From NCBI GenBank assembly GCA_002968845.1, contig PVBG01000008.1, positions 1 to 64,000 on the forward strand: a stretch of 64,000 nucleotides of DNA, read 5' to 3'. The stretch's first letter is position 1, and every line of letters starts with the position of its first letter. A program made the translations under genes and the position numbers. The stretch comes from Neorhizobium tomejilense (GTDB taxonomy: Bacteria > Pseudomonadota > Alphaproteobacteria > Rhizobiales > Rhizobiaceae). Below the pieces are notes generated by a model, which worked only from the letters and a program-made list of their open reading frames with translations, was not told where the DNA came from and made no database searches. Positions 9,698 through 20,609 of this stretch are shown one piece after another.

Positions 9698-10708
9698 ATG
9701 AGTGCACAGCCGATCCTCGAAATTTCCGGGCTCAAGACGGTGTTCCGCATCGGCGATCGGGAGATCGTCGCCGTGCGGGACCTCAGCCTGGCCGTGGCGA
9801 CGGGAGAAACTGTGGCGCTGGTTGGCGAATCCGGCTCGGGAAAGTCGGTGACCAGCTTGTCGATCATGGGGCTTCTGCCGCGCGGCGTGGGCCGTATCGC
9901 TGCGGGTACGATCCGGTTGAAGCGCAAGACGGGCGAAGTCGTCGAACTGCAGACTATTGGCGGCGACACCCTGCGCCGGGTGCGCGGCAATGATATCGGC
10001 ATCGTCTTTCAGGAGCCGCTGACCAGCCTCAATCCGGTTTTTACCATCGGCGAACAGATTGCCGAGCCGATCCGCATTCATATGGGCAAATCCCATCGGG
10101 AGGCCTTGTCGGACGCCATCCAGCGGCTGGAGGATGTCGGCATTCCCGATCCGCACCGACGTGCCCGGCAATATCCGCACGAACTCTCCGGTGGCATGCG
10201 GCAACGAGCGACCATTGCGATGGCACTCGCTTGCAATCCGACGCTGTTGATTGCCGACGAACCCACGACGGCCCTCGATGTCACGATCCAGGCGCAGATC
10301 CTCGACCTGCTCGGCCGGCTGCAGAAGGAACGCGGCATGGGCATGTTGTTCGTCACCCACAATCTCGGGGTCGTTGCCGAGATCGCCGACCGCGTGGCTG
10401 TCATGTATGCCGGTTCGCTCGTCGAGACCGGCAGCGTGGCGCGGGTTTTCTCTCATCCGCGTCATCCCTATACCAAGGGGCTGATGCGTTCGGTGCCGCA
10501 GCTTGGAACCGCGACGCTTCTCAGGGAAGCGGGCACCCCGCTGCCGACCATCGCAGGGTCGGTTCCGAGCCTCATGGACCTGCCGTCAGGCTGTCCTTTC
10601 GCTCCCCGCTGTCCCTACCGCATAGAGGCCTGTTCAGAAGCCTACCCGGCGTTGGCAGACGCCGGCGAAGGGCAGTTCAGCCGCTGCATTCGATGGCAGG
10701 AGATCTGA
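9698..10708 (+). CDS. ABC transporter ATP-binding protein, DppD type, locus 1
   Basis: 336 residues from ATG 9698. The Walker A is GESGSGKS, the signature is LSGGMRQR, the Walker [13 protein letters not shown], with a His switch in VTHNLG. The C-terminal oligopeptide extension has the conserved cysteines of this subfamily ([21 protein letters not shown] region). It forms a heterodimer with the next gene. Confidence 0.92.
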   Translation: MSAQPILEISGLKTVFRIGDREIVAVRDLSLAVATGETVALVGESGSGKSVTSLSIMGLLPRGVGRIAAGTIRLKRKTGEVVELQTIGGDTLRRVRGNDIGIVFQEPLTSLNPVFTIGEQIAEPIRIHMGKSHREALSDAIQRLEDVGIPDPHRRARQYPHELSGGMRQRATIAMALACNPTLLIADEPTTALDVTIQAQILDLLGRLQKERGMGMLFVTHNLGVVAEIADRVAVMYAGSLVETGSVARVFSHPRHPYTKGLMRSVPQLGTATLLREAGTPLPTIAGSVPSLMDLPSGCPFAPRCPYRIEACSEAYPALADAGEGQFSRCIRWQEI

Positions 10709-10711
10709 CCG

Positions 10712-11680
<969 letters not shown>

Positions 11681-11739
11681 TCGGCAGAACAGCGTTGCTG
11701 CGTGCGATGAAAAGCATGCTTTCGAACTGGCCGTAAGCC

Positions 11740-12372
11740 CTATCCGGGCCGCCGCACCGCGCGCACCTTGCCGCTGCTGCCGCCGCCGCAGAAAAATTGG
11801 CCGGCGCCATCGGATTCCAGACCCGATACTCCCAGTCCCAGCGGCATTTCGAGCGTTTCCAGCATGTTTCCCGTTTGCGGATCGATGCGCCTCACTTCGC
11901 CCTCGTCGCCTTCCCAGACGCCATGCCAGAGCTCGCCGTCGACCCAGGTGACGCCGGTGACGACGCGATTGGACTCGATGGTGCGAAGGATCTTGCCCGT
12001 ATCGGGATCGACCTGATGGATCTTTCGGCCGCGATATTCACCGACCCAGAGCGTTCCTTCGGCCCAGGCGAGCCCGGAATCGCCGCCATTCCCGGGTGCC
12101 GGGATCGTGGCGAGCACGCGGCCCGTCTTCGGGTCGATCTTCTGGATGCGATCCTCGGCGATCTGAAACAGGTGCTCGCCATCGAAGGCAGTCCCCGCAT
12201 GCGCGGCGGCGTCGATCGAGCGCACCGTCTCGCCGCTCGCCGGGTCGAGGGCGTTCAGCTTGTCCCCCGAGGCAAACCAGACGTGCCGGCCATCGAAGGT
12301 GACGCCATGCACGTCATTTATCCCAGGGAAGGGCCCGTATTCTCGGATTATTTCGGCTTGAGATTTTTTCAT
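11740..12372 (-). CDS. Beta-propeller repeat protein (glutamine cyclotransferase/Vgb-like)
   Basis: 210 residues with four visible blade repeats, each around a DPxTGxxLxTI motif (ALDPASGETVRSI, KIDPKTGRVLATI, QVDPDTGKILRTI, RIDPQTGNMLETL) preceded by a G-x-LW strand. There is no signal peptide, so it is probably cytoplasmic. Such proteins are annotated glutamine cyclotransferase or YncE-like. With only about four blades it may be a partial propeller or oligomerise. It is separated by only 9 bases from the regulator at 12382 and is probably cotranscribed with it. Confidence 0.7.
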   Translation of the reverse strand: MKKSQAEIIREYGPFPGINDVHGVTFDGRHVWFASGDKLNALDPASGETVRSIDAAAHAGTAFDGEHLFQIAEDRIQKIDPKTGRVLATIPAPGNGGDSGLAWAEGTLWVGEYRGRKIHQVDPDTGKILRTIESNRVVTGVTWVDGELWHGVWEGDEGEVRRIDPQTGNMLETLEMPLGLGVSGLESDGAGQFFCGGGSSGKVRAVRRPG

Positions 12373-12381
12373 GCGCTCATC

Positions 12382-13602
12382 CTAATCGTTGGGGAGCGGA
12401 CTTGGGAGTAACAAGATTGTCGGGAACCCCGGCACGGAGGGAGCCATCCACCGGCGCGCCCGCCCCTGGCCGAACCATTGCACCTTGCCGGCTGCCAAAA
12501 GCTGGTCCAGTGCCCGTTGCACGGTGCGGGAACTGGCGCCAAGCGCGATCGCCAGCGCCGAACTCGACCAGGCCTCGCCGTCCGCAAGAAAGGCGAGCAC
12601 CGCCGCATGCTGCTCGTCCACAGGCGGCGCCAGTACGACGACTGCTCCATCTCCACGCGACGACAGCGCAAAACCTCTCTTCGTCGCCGTGACATTCGCC
12701 AGCGTCTGAAGCTCGAGGCGCAGCCGGCCAATTTCCACCCGCAGCCGGGCGCGATGCGATTCATCCGCGTGCCTGGCTCGAAAGGCGCGGTAGAGCAGCG
12801 TGGTTCTCGGCACGTCGCTCGGCCAGGCCTCACCCAGGGCGCGGGCAAGCGCGAACAATATCGGCCGCGACGAGAGCGATACCTGCGTGTCGCCGATCCG
12901 CACGACGTTGCGGCATGCATCCATAACGAGCGCGCCCGAGGCGAGGACCGTTTCGACTTCCTCCAGCAGGATCGGACGTTCGATCCCCCGCGCCACCAGC
13001 CGCGCCGCAGGCGTTTCCAGGACCAGCGCCGCGCTTTCGACCTCTGCGGTCAGCGGGGGAATGTCAGCTTCCCGTGCCGCCTGTCCTGCGCGCGCAAGCG
13101 CGGCGCGGGCCTCCTTTATCCGTAGCCGCCGGAGCGCGACGCCTGCAACGACCAGTTCATAGGCAGCTCTCGATGCGGGCGGAAGCGCAGGCGGGTCGAA
13201 GGCGGCGAGCCTCCGCTCGGCCTCGTCGAGGCGGCCGATCAGCAGCAGGCGCCGGACCTCCAGAGTGAACGCATGTGCGGCGTTTACCCTGTCACCATGC
13301 GCTTCGAGTGTTGCCCGTGCGGCGTCGAGGGCCTTTACAGGCCAGGCAAGATCGCGGGAGACGAGCGCGATCTCCGCCTCGGCGACGACACATCTTGCGC
13401 GCGCCATCGTCTCCTTGGGGCCGAACGCACGAGTGGCACGCTTGAGCAGGGCCTTTGCGCGGACGAGATCGCCGAGCTGCGCCATGGCGATGCCTCGGAG
13501 TGCGAGCGCAGCCGCATCGTCGCGCAGGGCCACCCGTTTCAAGGCGCCAAGGGGATCACCCGAGGCGAGCGCACGCGCTGCGGCGGTGATCAGCGAGTCC
13601 AT
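12382..13602 (-). CDS. TPR-like helical protein with C-terminal helix-turn-helix
   Basis: 406 residues. The first roughly 200 are Ala/Leu/Arg-rich antiparallel helices like tetratricopeptide repeats (LGDLVRAKALLKRATRAFG is one). The middle contains an R/L-rich winged-helix-like region (SRPILFALARALGE to RLRVEIGRLRLELQ), and the C-terminus has a second DNA-binding-like segment, SSALAIALGASSRTVQRALD. It is divergent from the DUF899 gene, a pairing often seen in rhizobia, so it probably regulates that gene. The effector is unknown. Confidence 0.65.
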   Translation of the reverse strand: MDSLITAAARALASGDPLGALKRVALRDDAAALALRGIAMAQLGDLVRAKALLKRATRAFGPKETMARARCVVAEAEIALVSRDLAWPVKALDAARATLEAHGDRVNAAHAFTLEVRRLLLIGRLDEAERRLAAFDPPALPPASRAAYELVVAGVALRRLRIKEARAALARAGQAAREADIPPLTAEVESAALVLETPAARLVARGIERPILLEEVETVLASGALVMDACRNVVRIGDTQVSLSSRPILFALARALGEAWPSDVPRTTLLYRAFRARHADESHRARLRVEIGRLRLELQTLANVTATKRGFALSSRGDGAVVVLAPPVDEQHAAVLAFLADGEAWSSSALAIALGASSRTVQRALDQLLAAGKVQWFGQGRARRWMAPSVPGFPTILLLPSPLPND

Positions 13603-13698
13603 CGGAATCCCGTCACACTTGTCACTCTCACCATTCGATATCCGGCCCTAGTCTATCCCTCGACCATCAAGCTGCATTCCAACAAACAGGAGGTTGAT

Positions 13699-14397
13699 AT
13701 GCAAAATCAAGTTGTTTCGCCGGAAGAATGGTTGAAGGCTCGCCTTGATCTGCTCGCCGCGGAGAAGGAATTCACGCGCCAACGGGATGCGTTGACCCGC
13801 CGCCGGATGGCGATGCCCTGGGAACGGGTCGAAAAACCCTACCGGTTCGAGGGACCGGATGGCGAGCTTTCGCTGGAGGATATTTTCGACGGCCGCTCGC
13901 AACTGATCGTCTATCATTTCATGTTCGGCCCCGATTGGCAGGAGGCATGCAAGTCCTGCTCCTTCTGGGCCGACAATTTCAACGGCATCCCGATCCATCT
14001 CAACCACCGCGACGTGACCTTCGTCGCCATCTCGCGGGCTCCGCTTGCCAAGATCGACGCCTACAAGAAACGCATGGGCTGGAACTTCCCGTGGTTCTCC
14101 TCAAACGGCAGCGATTTCAATTTCGACTATCAGGCGTCGGTGAGGCCGGAAGATCTCCCCAAGGGCGTGGCCTATTACAATTATGAGGTCCAACCGAGCA
14201 ACGCATCCGAAGAGGTGGGCATCAGCGTCTTCTACCGGGATGAGAGCGGCGAGGTGTTCCACACCTATTCCTGTTACTCGCGCGGCGTCGACATGCTCAA
14301 CGGCGCCTACCACTATCTCGATCTCGTGCCCAAGGGCCGCAACGAGGACGAATTCCGGTTCCCGATGGCGTGGCTACGCCGGCACGATCAGTACTGA
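13699..14397 (+). CDS. DUF899 family thioredoxin-fold protein
   Basis: 232 residues from ATG 13699, which has a perfect AGGAGG six bases upstream. It has the hallmarks of the DUF899 family: N-terminal helix with RRRMAMPWERVEKPYRF, then a thioredoxin-like core with YHFMFGPDWQEACKSCSFWADNF, where Cys pairs flank the peroxiredoxin-like position, and a C-terminal YSRGVDMLNGAYHYLDLVP. The function is not established; it may be a redox or cofactor-dependent enzyme. The 96-base divergent promoter gap to the TPR-HTH regulator contains two GTCAC direct repeats. Confidence 0.85.
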   Translation: MQNQVVSPEEWLKARLDLLAAEKEFTRQRDALTRRRMAMPWERVEKPYRFEGPDGELSLEDIFDGRSQLIVYHFMFGPDWQEACKSCSFWADNFNGIPIHLNHRDVTFVAISRAPLAKIDAYKKRMGWNFPWFSSNGSDFNFDYQASVRPEDLPKGVAYYNYEVQPSNASEEVGISVFYRDESGEVFHTYSCYSRGVDMLNGAYHYLDLVPKGRNEDEFRFPMAWLRRHDQY

Positions 14398-14505
14398 GGC
14401 AGGCCTCGGAAGAATAGGCAGGCTTCGATCGGAACCAGAACCGGCCATCGCGGACCTGTCCGGACAATAGAACTTTCTGACACACCGGCATTTCCGGGCA
14501 GCGCG

Positions 14506-14520
14506 GTCAACATCGTTGAC
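14506..14520. promoter_or_regulatory. Palindromic operator-like site ahead of MFS gene
   Basis: GTCAAC-ATC-GTTGAC is a perfect 6-base inverted repeat with a 3-base spacer, 40 bases upstream of the MFS start, a good place for repressor control. The regulator is unknown, and no dedicated regulator gene is adjacent. Confidence 0.5.
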
Positions 14521-14559
14521 GCGATGGCTGGCGGCCGGGTGCTGCAAACGGAGACGAAG

Positions 14560-15783
14560 ATGACCAATATTCAATATCGATGGGTAATCGTGGCGGCCGG
14601 CGGCCTGCTCGGCTGCCTTGCCATCGGATCGATGTTTTCCCTGCCCGTTTTCCTCCTGCCCATCGCGCGCGATACCGGATGGTCGGTCACCGGCGTCTCG
14701 AGCGCGATGACCATAGGTTTTGTCGCGATGGCATTCGCCAGCATCGCATGGGGCAGCCTGTTCGATCGGTGGGGGCCGCGTCCCATCGTTTTTGCCGGCT
14801 CTGTCCTGCTTGCCGCCAGTCTCGCTTCGGCAAGCCTGACGACATCGCTGGTGGCCTTCCAGCTCATCTTCGGGCTTGCTGTCGGCACGGCGATCGCGGC
14901 AATCTTCGCACCGATGATGGCCTGCGTCACCGGCTGGTTCGACACGCATCGAAGCCTCGCGGTCTCGCTGGTTTCGGCCGGCATGGGCATGGCGCCGATG
15001 ACCATGTCGCCCTTCGCGGCGTGGCTCGTGTCGATCTACGACTGGAGAACGTCGCTCCAGATCATCGCCATACTGGTGGCCGTCGTGATGATCCCGGTTT
15101 CTTTCCTCGTCAGGCGCGCCCCGGCTCCGAAAGAAAGCGATGCCGCTGCCCCCGCCGACGGCGAACTTCAGTCGTCCATGTCGACGGCGCAGGTGTTGAG
15201 ATCGCCCCAGTTCATCATCCTGCTGCTTACCAATTTCTTCTGCTGCGCCACCCATTCGGGCCCGATCTTCCACACCGTGAGCTATGCGGTGACCTGCGGC
15301 ATTCCGATGATAGCGGCCGTTTCGATCTATAGTATCGAAGGACTGGCGGGCATGGGCGGGCGTGTCGTCTTCGGCATTCTTGGAGACCGGTTCGGCGCCA
15401 AGCAGGTTCTCGTTCTCGGCCTGCTGGTCCAGGCTTTCGGGGCGCTGGCCTATGTTTTCGCGCAGGGTCTCGGATCGTTTTATACGGTCGCCGCGCTGTT
15501 CGGCTTCATCTATGCCGGTGTCATGCCGCTCTACGCGGTGATCGCCCGCGAGAACTTCCCGATGCGGATGATGGGCACGGTGATCGGCGGAACGGCAATG
15601 GCCGGCGGTCTGGGCATGGCGACCGGCCCCCTGGCCGGAGGACTGATCTACGACACGCTCGCCAGCTACACCTGGCTCTATGTCGGCTCCTGGGGGATCG
15701 GCATCGGCGCCTTCCTGATCGCCTTGACCTTCAAGCCTTTTCCGAAGGGTCGACAGGCGGTGCCTGCCCTCGACGTCGCCTGA
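14560..15783 (+). CDS. MFS transporter (organic-anion/oxalate-formate antiporter-like)
   Basis: 407 residues from ATG 14560 with GGAGACG upstream. Twelve hydrophobic segments are apparent, with the loop 2-3 motif GSLFDRWGPRP and its repeat-half equivalent FGILGDRFGAKQVL. The conserved acidic and arginine residues place it in the monocarboxylate/OxlT-like branch. Substrate unknown. It is monocistronic by spacing (156 bases to the sigma-factor gene). Confidence 0.85.
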   Translation: MTNIQYRWVIVAAGGLLGCLAIGSMFSLPVFLLPIARDTGWSVTGVSSAMTIGFVAMAFASIAWGSLFDRWGPRPIVFAGSVLLAASLASASLTTSLVAFQLIFGLAVGTAIAAIFAPMMACVTGWFDTHRSLAVSLVSAGMGMAPMTMSPFAAWLVSIYDWRTSLQIIAILVAVVMIPVSFLVRRAPAPKESDAAAPADGELQSSMSTAQVLRSPQFIILLLTNFFCCATHSGPIFHTVSYAVTCGIPMIAAVSIYSIEGLAGMGGRVVFGILGDRFGAKQVLVLGLLVQAFGALAYVFAQGLGSFYTVAALFGFIYAGVMPLYAVIARENFPMRMMGTVIGGTAMAGGLGMATGPLAGGLIYDTLASYTWLYVGSWGIGIGAFLIALTFKPFPKGRQAVPALDVA

Positions 15784-15939
15784 TGCCCCGGCGAGCAGCA
15801 GTGATCCCGACGAGGCAAAGGCAGGGCGGGATATCGGCTGCGAGGAGATGGAAGACCCTGCCGCGGGTTTTGCGACGAAGGCGCCTTGTTTTTTGAGATC
15901 TGCGTTCTCTATAGATGGGGACGGCGAGGTTTTTTCCGA

Positions 15940-16482
15940 ATGCAAAGCAATGAGATCGCGGCTCTGGTCAATCGCGTGGCGATGGGTGATCGCAAAGCGT
16001 TCGCGTCGTTGTATAATGCGACGAGCTCGAAACTATTTTCGATCTGCCTGCGTATCTTGAAAGACAGGGCCGACGCGGAAGAAGCGCTCCAGGAAATCTA
16101 TGTCAGGGTCTGGCAGCGCTCCAGGACTTTTGCCGTGGATACCGGTTCGCCCCTTGCCTGGTTGGCGGCGATCGCGCGCAACCACGCGATCGACATCCTC
16201 CGAGCCCGGAAGCCTGTCACAGAGGACCTTGACGACGCCTACGACCTTGCCGACGACGGCACGCTCGATCCCGAACAGCAGGTGGCCAATGCGGATGAAG
16301 GCCGTCGCATCGACAGGTGCATGGAGGAGCTCGACTCGGTGCATGCGCGTGCGGTTCGACGTGCCTATGTGGAAGGTTTGAGTTATCTTGAACTGGCGGA
16401 AGAATTGAAGGTACCGTTGAATACGGTGCGCACGTGGCTGCGCCGGAGCCTTCTCAAATTGAGAGAGTGCATGGAGCGATGA
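15940..16482 (+). CDS. ECF-type RNA polymerase sigma factor
   Basis: 180 residues from ATG 15940. Sigma region 2 includes ALYNATSSKLFSICLRIL and DAEEALQEIYVRVWQ, and region 4 has LSYLELAEELKVPLNTVRTW, the helix-turn-helix for the -35 element. The gene overlaps the following anti-sigma gene by ATGA, the usual arrangement. The 156-base upstream gap shows no obvious ECF autoregulated promoter that I can identify by eye. Confidence 0.92.
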   Translation: MQSNEIAALVNRVAMGDRKAFASLYNATSSKLFSICLRILKDRADAEEALQEIYVRVWQRSRTFAVDTGSPLAWLAAIARNHAIDILRARKPVTEDLDDAYDLADDGTLDPEQQVANADEGRRIDRCMEELDSVHARAVRRAYVEGLSYLELAEELKVPLNTVRTWLRRSLLKLRECMER

Positions 16483-17195
16483 CGTCGGGCGAACAAAGTC
16501 AGGGCAGGCGGCCGCAGGACGAGATCCTGGCCGGCGAGTATGTGCTCGGCGTCCTGTCGCTCGAGGCCCGCCGCGCCGTGGAGCAGCGGATCGCCAATGA
16601 CCGCGCTTTTGCCCGGATCGTCGAACGGTGGCAGGCAGACCTCGCCTCATTCAACGAAGACTACGAGGACGTGGCGCCGAGCCAGGCGATTTTCGGCCGG
16701 ATCGAAACGCGGCTCTTCGGCCCCGCCCGGGTTGCTCCGTCCTCATGGGGTCTGTGGAATTCCGCGCTGTTCTGGCGACGGCTCTCATTTGCCACGACGG
16801 CGGTTGCGGTGGCTGCCGTCGTCTATGCATCGGGCGTGATCCCACGTCCGCAGGGATATGCGCCGCTGGTGGCGGAATTGTCCTCGACCGATAGCCAGAT
16901 CAACCTGCTTGCCTCCTACGATGCTGGAAACGGGCGTTTGCGGATCGTACCGGTCGCGGCCGGCGGACGCGAAGAGAAGTCGCTGGAGCTCTGGCTGGTG
17001 CCCGGAAGCGGCAAAACGCTGTCTCTCGGCGTCTTCGAGCCGGATCAGACAGGAGAGTTCGTGATACCTGCCGATCTGCGTCGCAACCTGACCGAGGGCG
17101 CGACGCTTGCCGTCAGCCTCGAGCCGCTCGGCGGCTCGCCGACAGGCGTAGCGACCGGTCCTGTCATAGCGAGCGGCGCCGTGCGCAGGCCCTGA
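16479..17195 (+). CDS. RskA-type membrane anti-sigma factor
   Basis: 238 residues. The N-terminal cytoplasmic anti-sigma domain (DEILAGEYVLGVLSLEARRA) is followed by one TM segment (LSFATTAVAVAAVVYASGVI) near residues 105-125 and a periplasmic anti-sigma K C-terminal domain with ELWLVPGSGKTLSLG. It should hold the overlapping ECF sigma at the membrane until a periplasmic signal triggers release. No HxxxCxxC zinc motif is seen, consistent with the RskA class. Confidence 0.87.
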   Translation: MTSGEQSQGRRPQDEILAGEYVLGVLSLEARRAVEQRIANDRAFARIVERWQADLASFNEDYEDVAPSQAIFGRIETRLFGPARVAPSSWGLWNSALFWRRLSFATTAVAVAAVVYASGVIPRPQGYAPLVAELSSTDSQINLLASYDAGNGRLRIVPVAAGGREEKSLELWLVPGSGKTLSLGVFEPDQTGEFVIPADLRRNLTEGATLAVSLEPLGGSPTGVATGPVIASGAVRRP

Positions 17196-17210
17196 CGCCG
17201 AAGCTGAAGA

Positions 17211-18599
17211 TCACGCCGCAGTCTCGCCGATATCCCAATAGAGCCCGGCCATCATCGCCAGCCCTTCGCGGACGATCGAGATCGGCAGGTGTTCGTTCGG
17301 CGCGTGCTGCAGGCAGCCCGGATAGGAATGCGGGATCCAGATGGTCGGGAGGCCGAGCAGATCCGAGAAAATGTTATTCGGCAGCGAGCCGCCGAGATTG
17401 GGCAGGATCGCCGGCGGGGCGCCGACGGTTTTTTCAATCGAAGCGGCAACGCGTCTGACCCATGGATGATCTGGATCGAGACGGCTGGCGGGGAAAATCG
17501 CGTCCGTCGGATCCTTGACCACGACGCGGTCGTAACCTGCATCCTTCAGCGCCTTGCGGACGGCCGGGACGACCGCATCCGGATCGACGCCGACCGGGAA
17601 ACGAAGCTGCATTCGGGCGCGGGCTTTCGGCGGGATGGCGTAGAGCGGCTGGGCGAGGTTGCCGCATTCCATCTCCATCACCTCGAAGGAACTCCAGGCA
17701 AACACCTTCTCCTCCGGCGTGAGGCCGGGCTCGCCCCACCAGGGCTCGATCGGCGGATCGCCGGCGGCGGGCGTGATGTGGCAATGCTTCAGTGCTGCAC
17801 GGACGTTTTCCGGGATCGAACCCGGCGTCATCTCGGGCACCTTGATCTGGCCGGTGCGGCCGACCAGGGCGGTGATCGCGTGGCAGAGTTCGATGCCGGG
17901 GTTGGAAAGGATGCCGCCCCAGTTGCCGGAATGCTGAAAACTTTCGCGGGCATCGATCTCCAGATGGAAGGACATGCCGCCGCGGGCGCCGAGGAAGATG
18001 GTCGGGCGGTCGAGCGCGAGGCGTGGGCCGTCCGAGGCGATGAAGACGTCCGCCTTCAGCTCGTCCCGGTGCGCCGCGCACATTTCCTCCAGCCCCAGCG
18101 ATCCGGACTCTTCGCCCATCTCGATCAGGTATTTGAGGTTGAAGCCGAGCGAGCCCTTCGTCGCGAGCAGCGCCTCGACGGCGGCGAGGTTCACCGCATG
18201 CTGGCCCTTGTTGTCCGCGGTGCCGCGGCCATACCAGGCGCCGTTCCTCTCGGTCATCTCGAAGGGCGAGAGTCCTGTCTCCCACTGGCCGTCGAGACCT
18301 GCGACGACATCGCCGTGGCCGTATTGCAGGACGGTGGTGAAGTTCAGGTCTTCGATGCGTTCGGCAAGCAGAAACGGGCCAGGTGCCGTATCGTTCTCGT
18401 AGATTTTGGTGGTGAAGCCGAGCCGCTCGAAAAAGGGCTGCATGTCCTCGGTGACATAACGCCAGAGATCCGGCTTGTTGGCCACGACGCGGCTCGCGGA
18501 CGAGATTGCCACGCGCCGGCGCAAGGTTTCTTCGAGGGAACCGTCATCGAGATAGCCGACGGCGTTGTCTATCGTTGCTTGGCGGGAGACGGTCGTCAT
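17211..18599 (-). CDS. M20-family metallopeptidase/dipeptidase, end of transporter operon
   Basis: 462 residues from ATG 18599. The M20 di-zinc motifs are GHGDVV, GRGTADNKGQH and EMGEESGS. The length and DPLAA-like lid domain fit the carnosinase/CNDP-type dipeptidase group of M20. It is the seventh and last gene of the minus-strand transport operon (16 bases after the ATPase gene), so it probably hydrolyses imported peptides or N-acyl amino acids in the cytoplasm. It ends convergently 15 bases from the anti-sigma gene. Confidence 0.85.
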   Translation of the reverse strand: MTTVSRQATIDNAVGYLDDGSLEETLRRRVAISSASRVVANKPDLWRYVTEDMQPFFERLGFTTKIYENDTAPGPFLLAERIEDLNFTTVLQYGHGDVVAGLDGQWETGLSPFEMTERNGAWYGRGTADNKGQHAVNLAAVEALLATKGSLGFNLKYLIEMGEESGSLGLEEMCAAHRDELKADVFIASDGPRLALDRPTIFLGARGGMSFHLEIDARESFQHSGNWGGILSNPGIELCHAITALVGRTGQIKVPEMTPGSIPENVRAALKHCHITPAAGDPPIEPWWGEPGLTPEEKVFAWSSFEVMEMECGNLAQPLYAIPPKARARMQLRFPVGVDPDAVVPAVRKALKDAGYDRVVVKDPTDAIFPASRLDPDHPWVRRVAASIEKTVGAPPAILPNLGGSLPNNIFSDLLGLPTIWIPHSYPGCLQHAPNEHLPISIVREGLAMMAGLYWDIGETAA

Positions 18600-18615
18600 G
18601 GGGTATCCTTGAAAT

Positions 18616-19623
18616 TCAGGCCATCCTGACCTGTGCGGCTGGCGGAAAGACCGTCGCGTCCGACAGATCAAGATCGAAATGACAGCGGAACATGCCACCG
18701 CTCTCGGTCGCTTTCTGCGGCGGCGAGGTGTTGCGGCAGATCTCCTGCGCGAAGGGACAGCGGGTGTGGAAACGGCAGCCGGAGGGCGGGAAGGCCGGGT
18801 TCGGCAGCTCGCCAGCAATCGGATGCAGCGAGCGGTCGCTGGTATCCATGTCCGGCGCGGCATCGATCAGCAGGCGCGTATAGGGATGGCGCGGCTTGCG
18901 GAACAGCTCTTCCGACGTCGCCTCCTCGACCAGTTCGCCGAGATACATGACGCCGATCCGGTCGGCCATGATGCGCACGACCGAGAGATTGTGAGTGATG
19001 AACAGGCTGGTGAGGTGGAGGTTCTTCTGCAGGTCGCGCAGCAGATTGAGAATCTGCGCCTGCACCGAGACGTCGAGCGCCGAAGTCGGCTCGTCGAGAA
19101 CCAGGAAGTCCGGTTCTCCGGCAAGCGCCCGGGCGATGCAGATACGCTGCCGTTGGCCGCCTGAAAATTCCTGCGGGTATTTTTCGGCGTCCGCGGCGGA
19201 AAGGCCGACCTGGACCAGCAGTTCATCGACACGGGCACGGATCGCGGCGCTACCGGTGCGCAGTTTATGCACCCGGATCGGCTCGGCGATGATGTCCTCG
19301 ATCGTCCAGCGGCCGTTGAGCGAGGAATAGGGATCCTGGAAGATCATCTGCAGGCGCGACTTGTTGCCGGATGCATTGGGCGGAAAACTGATCTCGCCGG
19401 ATGTGGGCGCCATCAGGCCGGAGACGAGGCGCGCCAGCGTGGACTTGCCGCAACCGCTTTCGCCGACCAGGCCCATGGTCTCGCCATGGCGGACGGTGAG
19501 GCTGACGTCGCTGACGGCCTTCGTGCCGCCGCTCTCGCTCTTCTTCAGCCGTTCGATAAGGCTCTGGTTGCGGCGGTAGACCTTGCTGACGTGATTGAGG
19601 ACGAGGAAATCGGAAGCGCTCAT
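18616..19623 (-). CDS. ABC transporter ATP-binding protein, DppF type, locus 2
   Basis: 335 residues. Walker A GESGCGKS, signature FSGGQRQR, Walker [12 protein letters not shown], and the oligopeptide C-terminal tail [16 protein letters not shown]. The start overlaps the DppD stop by four bases, indicating translational coupling. Confidence 0.92.
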   Translation of the reverse strand: MSASDFLVLNHVSKVYRRNQSLIERLKKSESGGTKAVSDVSLTVRHGETMGLVGESGCGKSTLARLVSGLMAPTSGEISFPPNASGNKSRLQMIFQDPYSSLNGRWTIEDIIAEPIRVHKLRTGSAAIRARVDELLVQVGLSAADAEKYPQEFSGGQRQRICIARALAGEPDFLVLDEPTSALDVSVQAQILNLLRDLQKNLHLTSLFITHNLSVVRIMADRIGVMYLGELVEEATSEELFRKPRHPYTRLLIDAAPDMDTSDRSLHPIAGELPNPAFPPSGCRFHTRCPFAQEICRNTSPPQKATESGGMFRCHFDLDLSDATVFPPAAQVRMA

Positions 19624-20609
19624 GCGGGCACCCTTTCCAGCGGATGGAAACAGGAAAAGGCGGAGCTTTCCTGGCGATAGAGCGGCGGTATCGTCGCGCG
19701 ACAGTCACCCTCCGCCCTGAAGCAGCGCGGGTTGAAGGCGCAGCCGGGTGGAACCGCACCAAGTCCCGGCATGGCACCGGGGATCTGGTCGAGCCGCATC
19801 TCGCCCGTGGCCGACGGCATCGGCGTCGCCCGGATCAGGCCGCGCGTATAAGGATGTCTAGGGGCATTGAACAACTCGCCGACCGGGCCGATCTCGGCGA
19901 CGCGTCCGGCATAAAGCACGGCGACGCGATCGGCCATCTTGGCGATGACGCCAAGGTCGTGGGTGATCAGCATCATGCTGACATTGCTTTCGCGGTGCAG
20001 GTCGCGCAGCAGTTCGAGGATATGGGCCTGGACGGAGACGTCGAGGGCCGTGGTCGGCTCGTCGGCGATGACCAGAACCGGGTCGGCGCAGAGCGCCAGA
20101 GCGATCACCACGCGCTGGCGCATGCCGCCGGAAAGCTGGTGCGGATAACGTTTGAACTGGACGTCCGGATTGGGCAGGCCGACGCGGTCGAGCCAGTCGT
20201 GCGCCCTCTTTTTCGTCTGGTTGCCACCAAGCTTCAGATGCGCCTGGATGGTGTCGCAGAGCTGCTGGCCGATCGTGATCACCGGGTTGAGGCTGGTCAT
20301 CGGGTCCTGGAAAACGAAACCGATCCGCCCGCCGCGCACGCCGCGCATCGCCTTTGGGGACAATTGGTCGAGCCGTTCCCCGGCAAGGGTGATGGTGCCG
20401 CCGGTGCGTTTCAGCGGCGGCACGAGAAGGTCGATGATCGCAGCGCCGGTGATCGACTTGCCGGCGCCGGATTCGCCGACGATGCCGAGCACTTCGCCCG
20501 GATTGACGAAAAAGGAGACCTTGTCGAGCGCGGTGACCAGCCGCCCTTCGCGATTGATGGTGACGGTGAGGTCGCGGACGTCGAGGAGGGGAGCGGTTGC
20601 GTTGATCAT
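19620..20609 (-). CDS. ABC transporter ATP-binding protein, DppD type, locus 2
   Basis: 329 residues from ATG 20609. Walker A GESGAGKS, signature LSGGMRQR, Walker [13 protein letters not shown], His switch ITHDLG, Cys tail [16 protein letters not shown]. It overlaps the upstream permease gene and the downstream DppF by four bases each. Confidence 0.92.
   Translation of the reverse strand: MINATAPLLDVRDLTVTINREGRLVTALDKVSFFVNPGEVLGIVGESGAGKSITGAAIIDLLVPPLKRTGGTITLAGERLDQLSPKAMRGVRGGRIGFVFQDPMTSLNPVITIGQQLCDTIQAHLKLGGNQTKKRAHDWLDRVGLPNPDVQFKRYPHQLSGGMRQRVVIALALCADPVLVIADEPTTALDVSVQAHILELLRDLHRESNVSMMLITHDLGVIAKMADRVAVLYAGRVAEIGPVGELFNAPRHPYTRGLIRATPMPSATGEMRLDQIPGAMPGLGAVPPGCAFNPRCFRAEGDCRATIPPLYRQESSAFSCFHPLERVPA

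Noticed and set aside
11711..11722. Palindrome AAAGCATGCTTT as terminator
   Set aside because: It has no loop and no U-tract; short 12-base palindromes of this kind are not enough evidence.
14374..15945. 523-codon minus-strand frame opposite the MFS gene
   Set aside because: Arg/Asp/Gly-rich shadow without domain pattern; the MFS helices and motifs identify the real gene.
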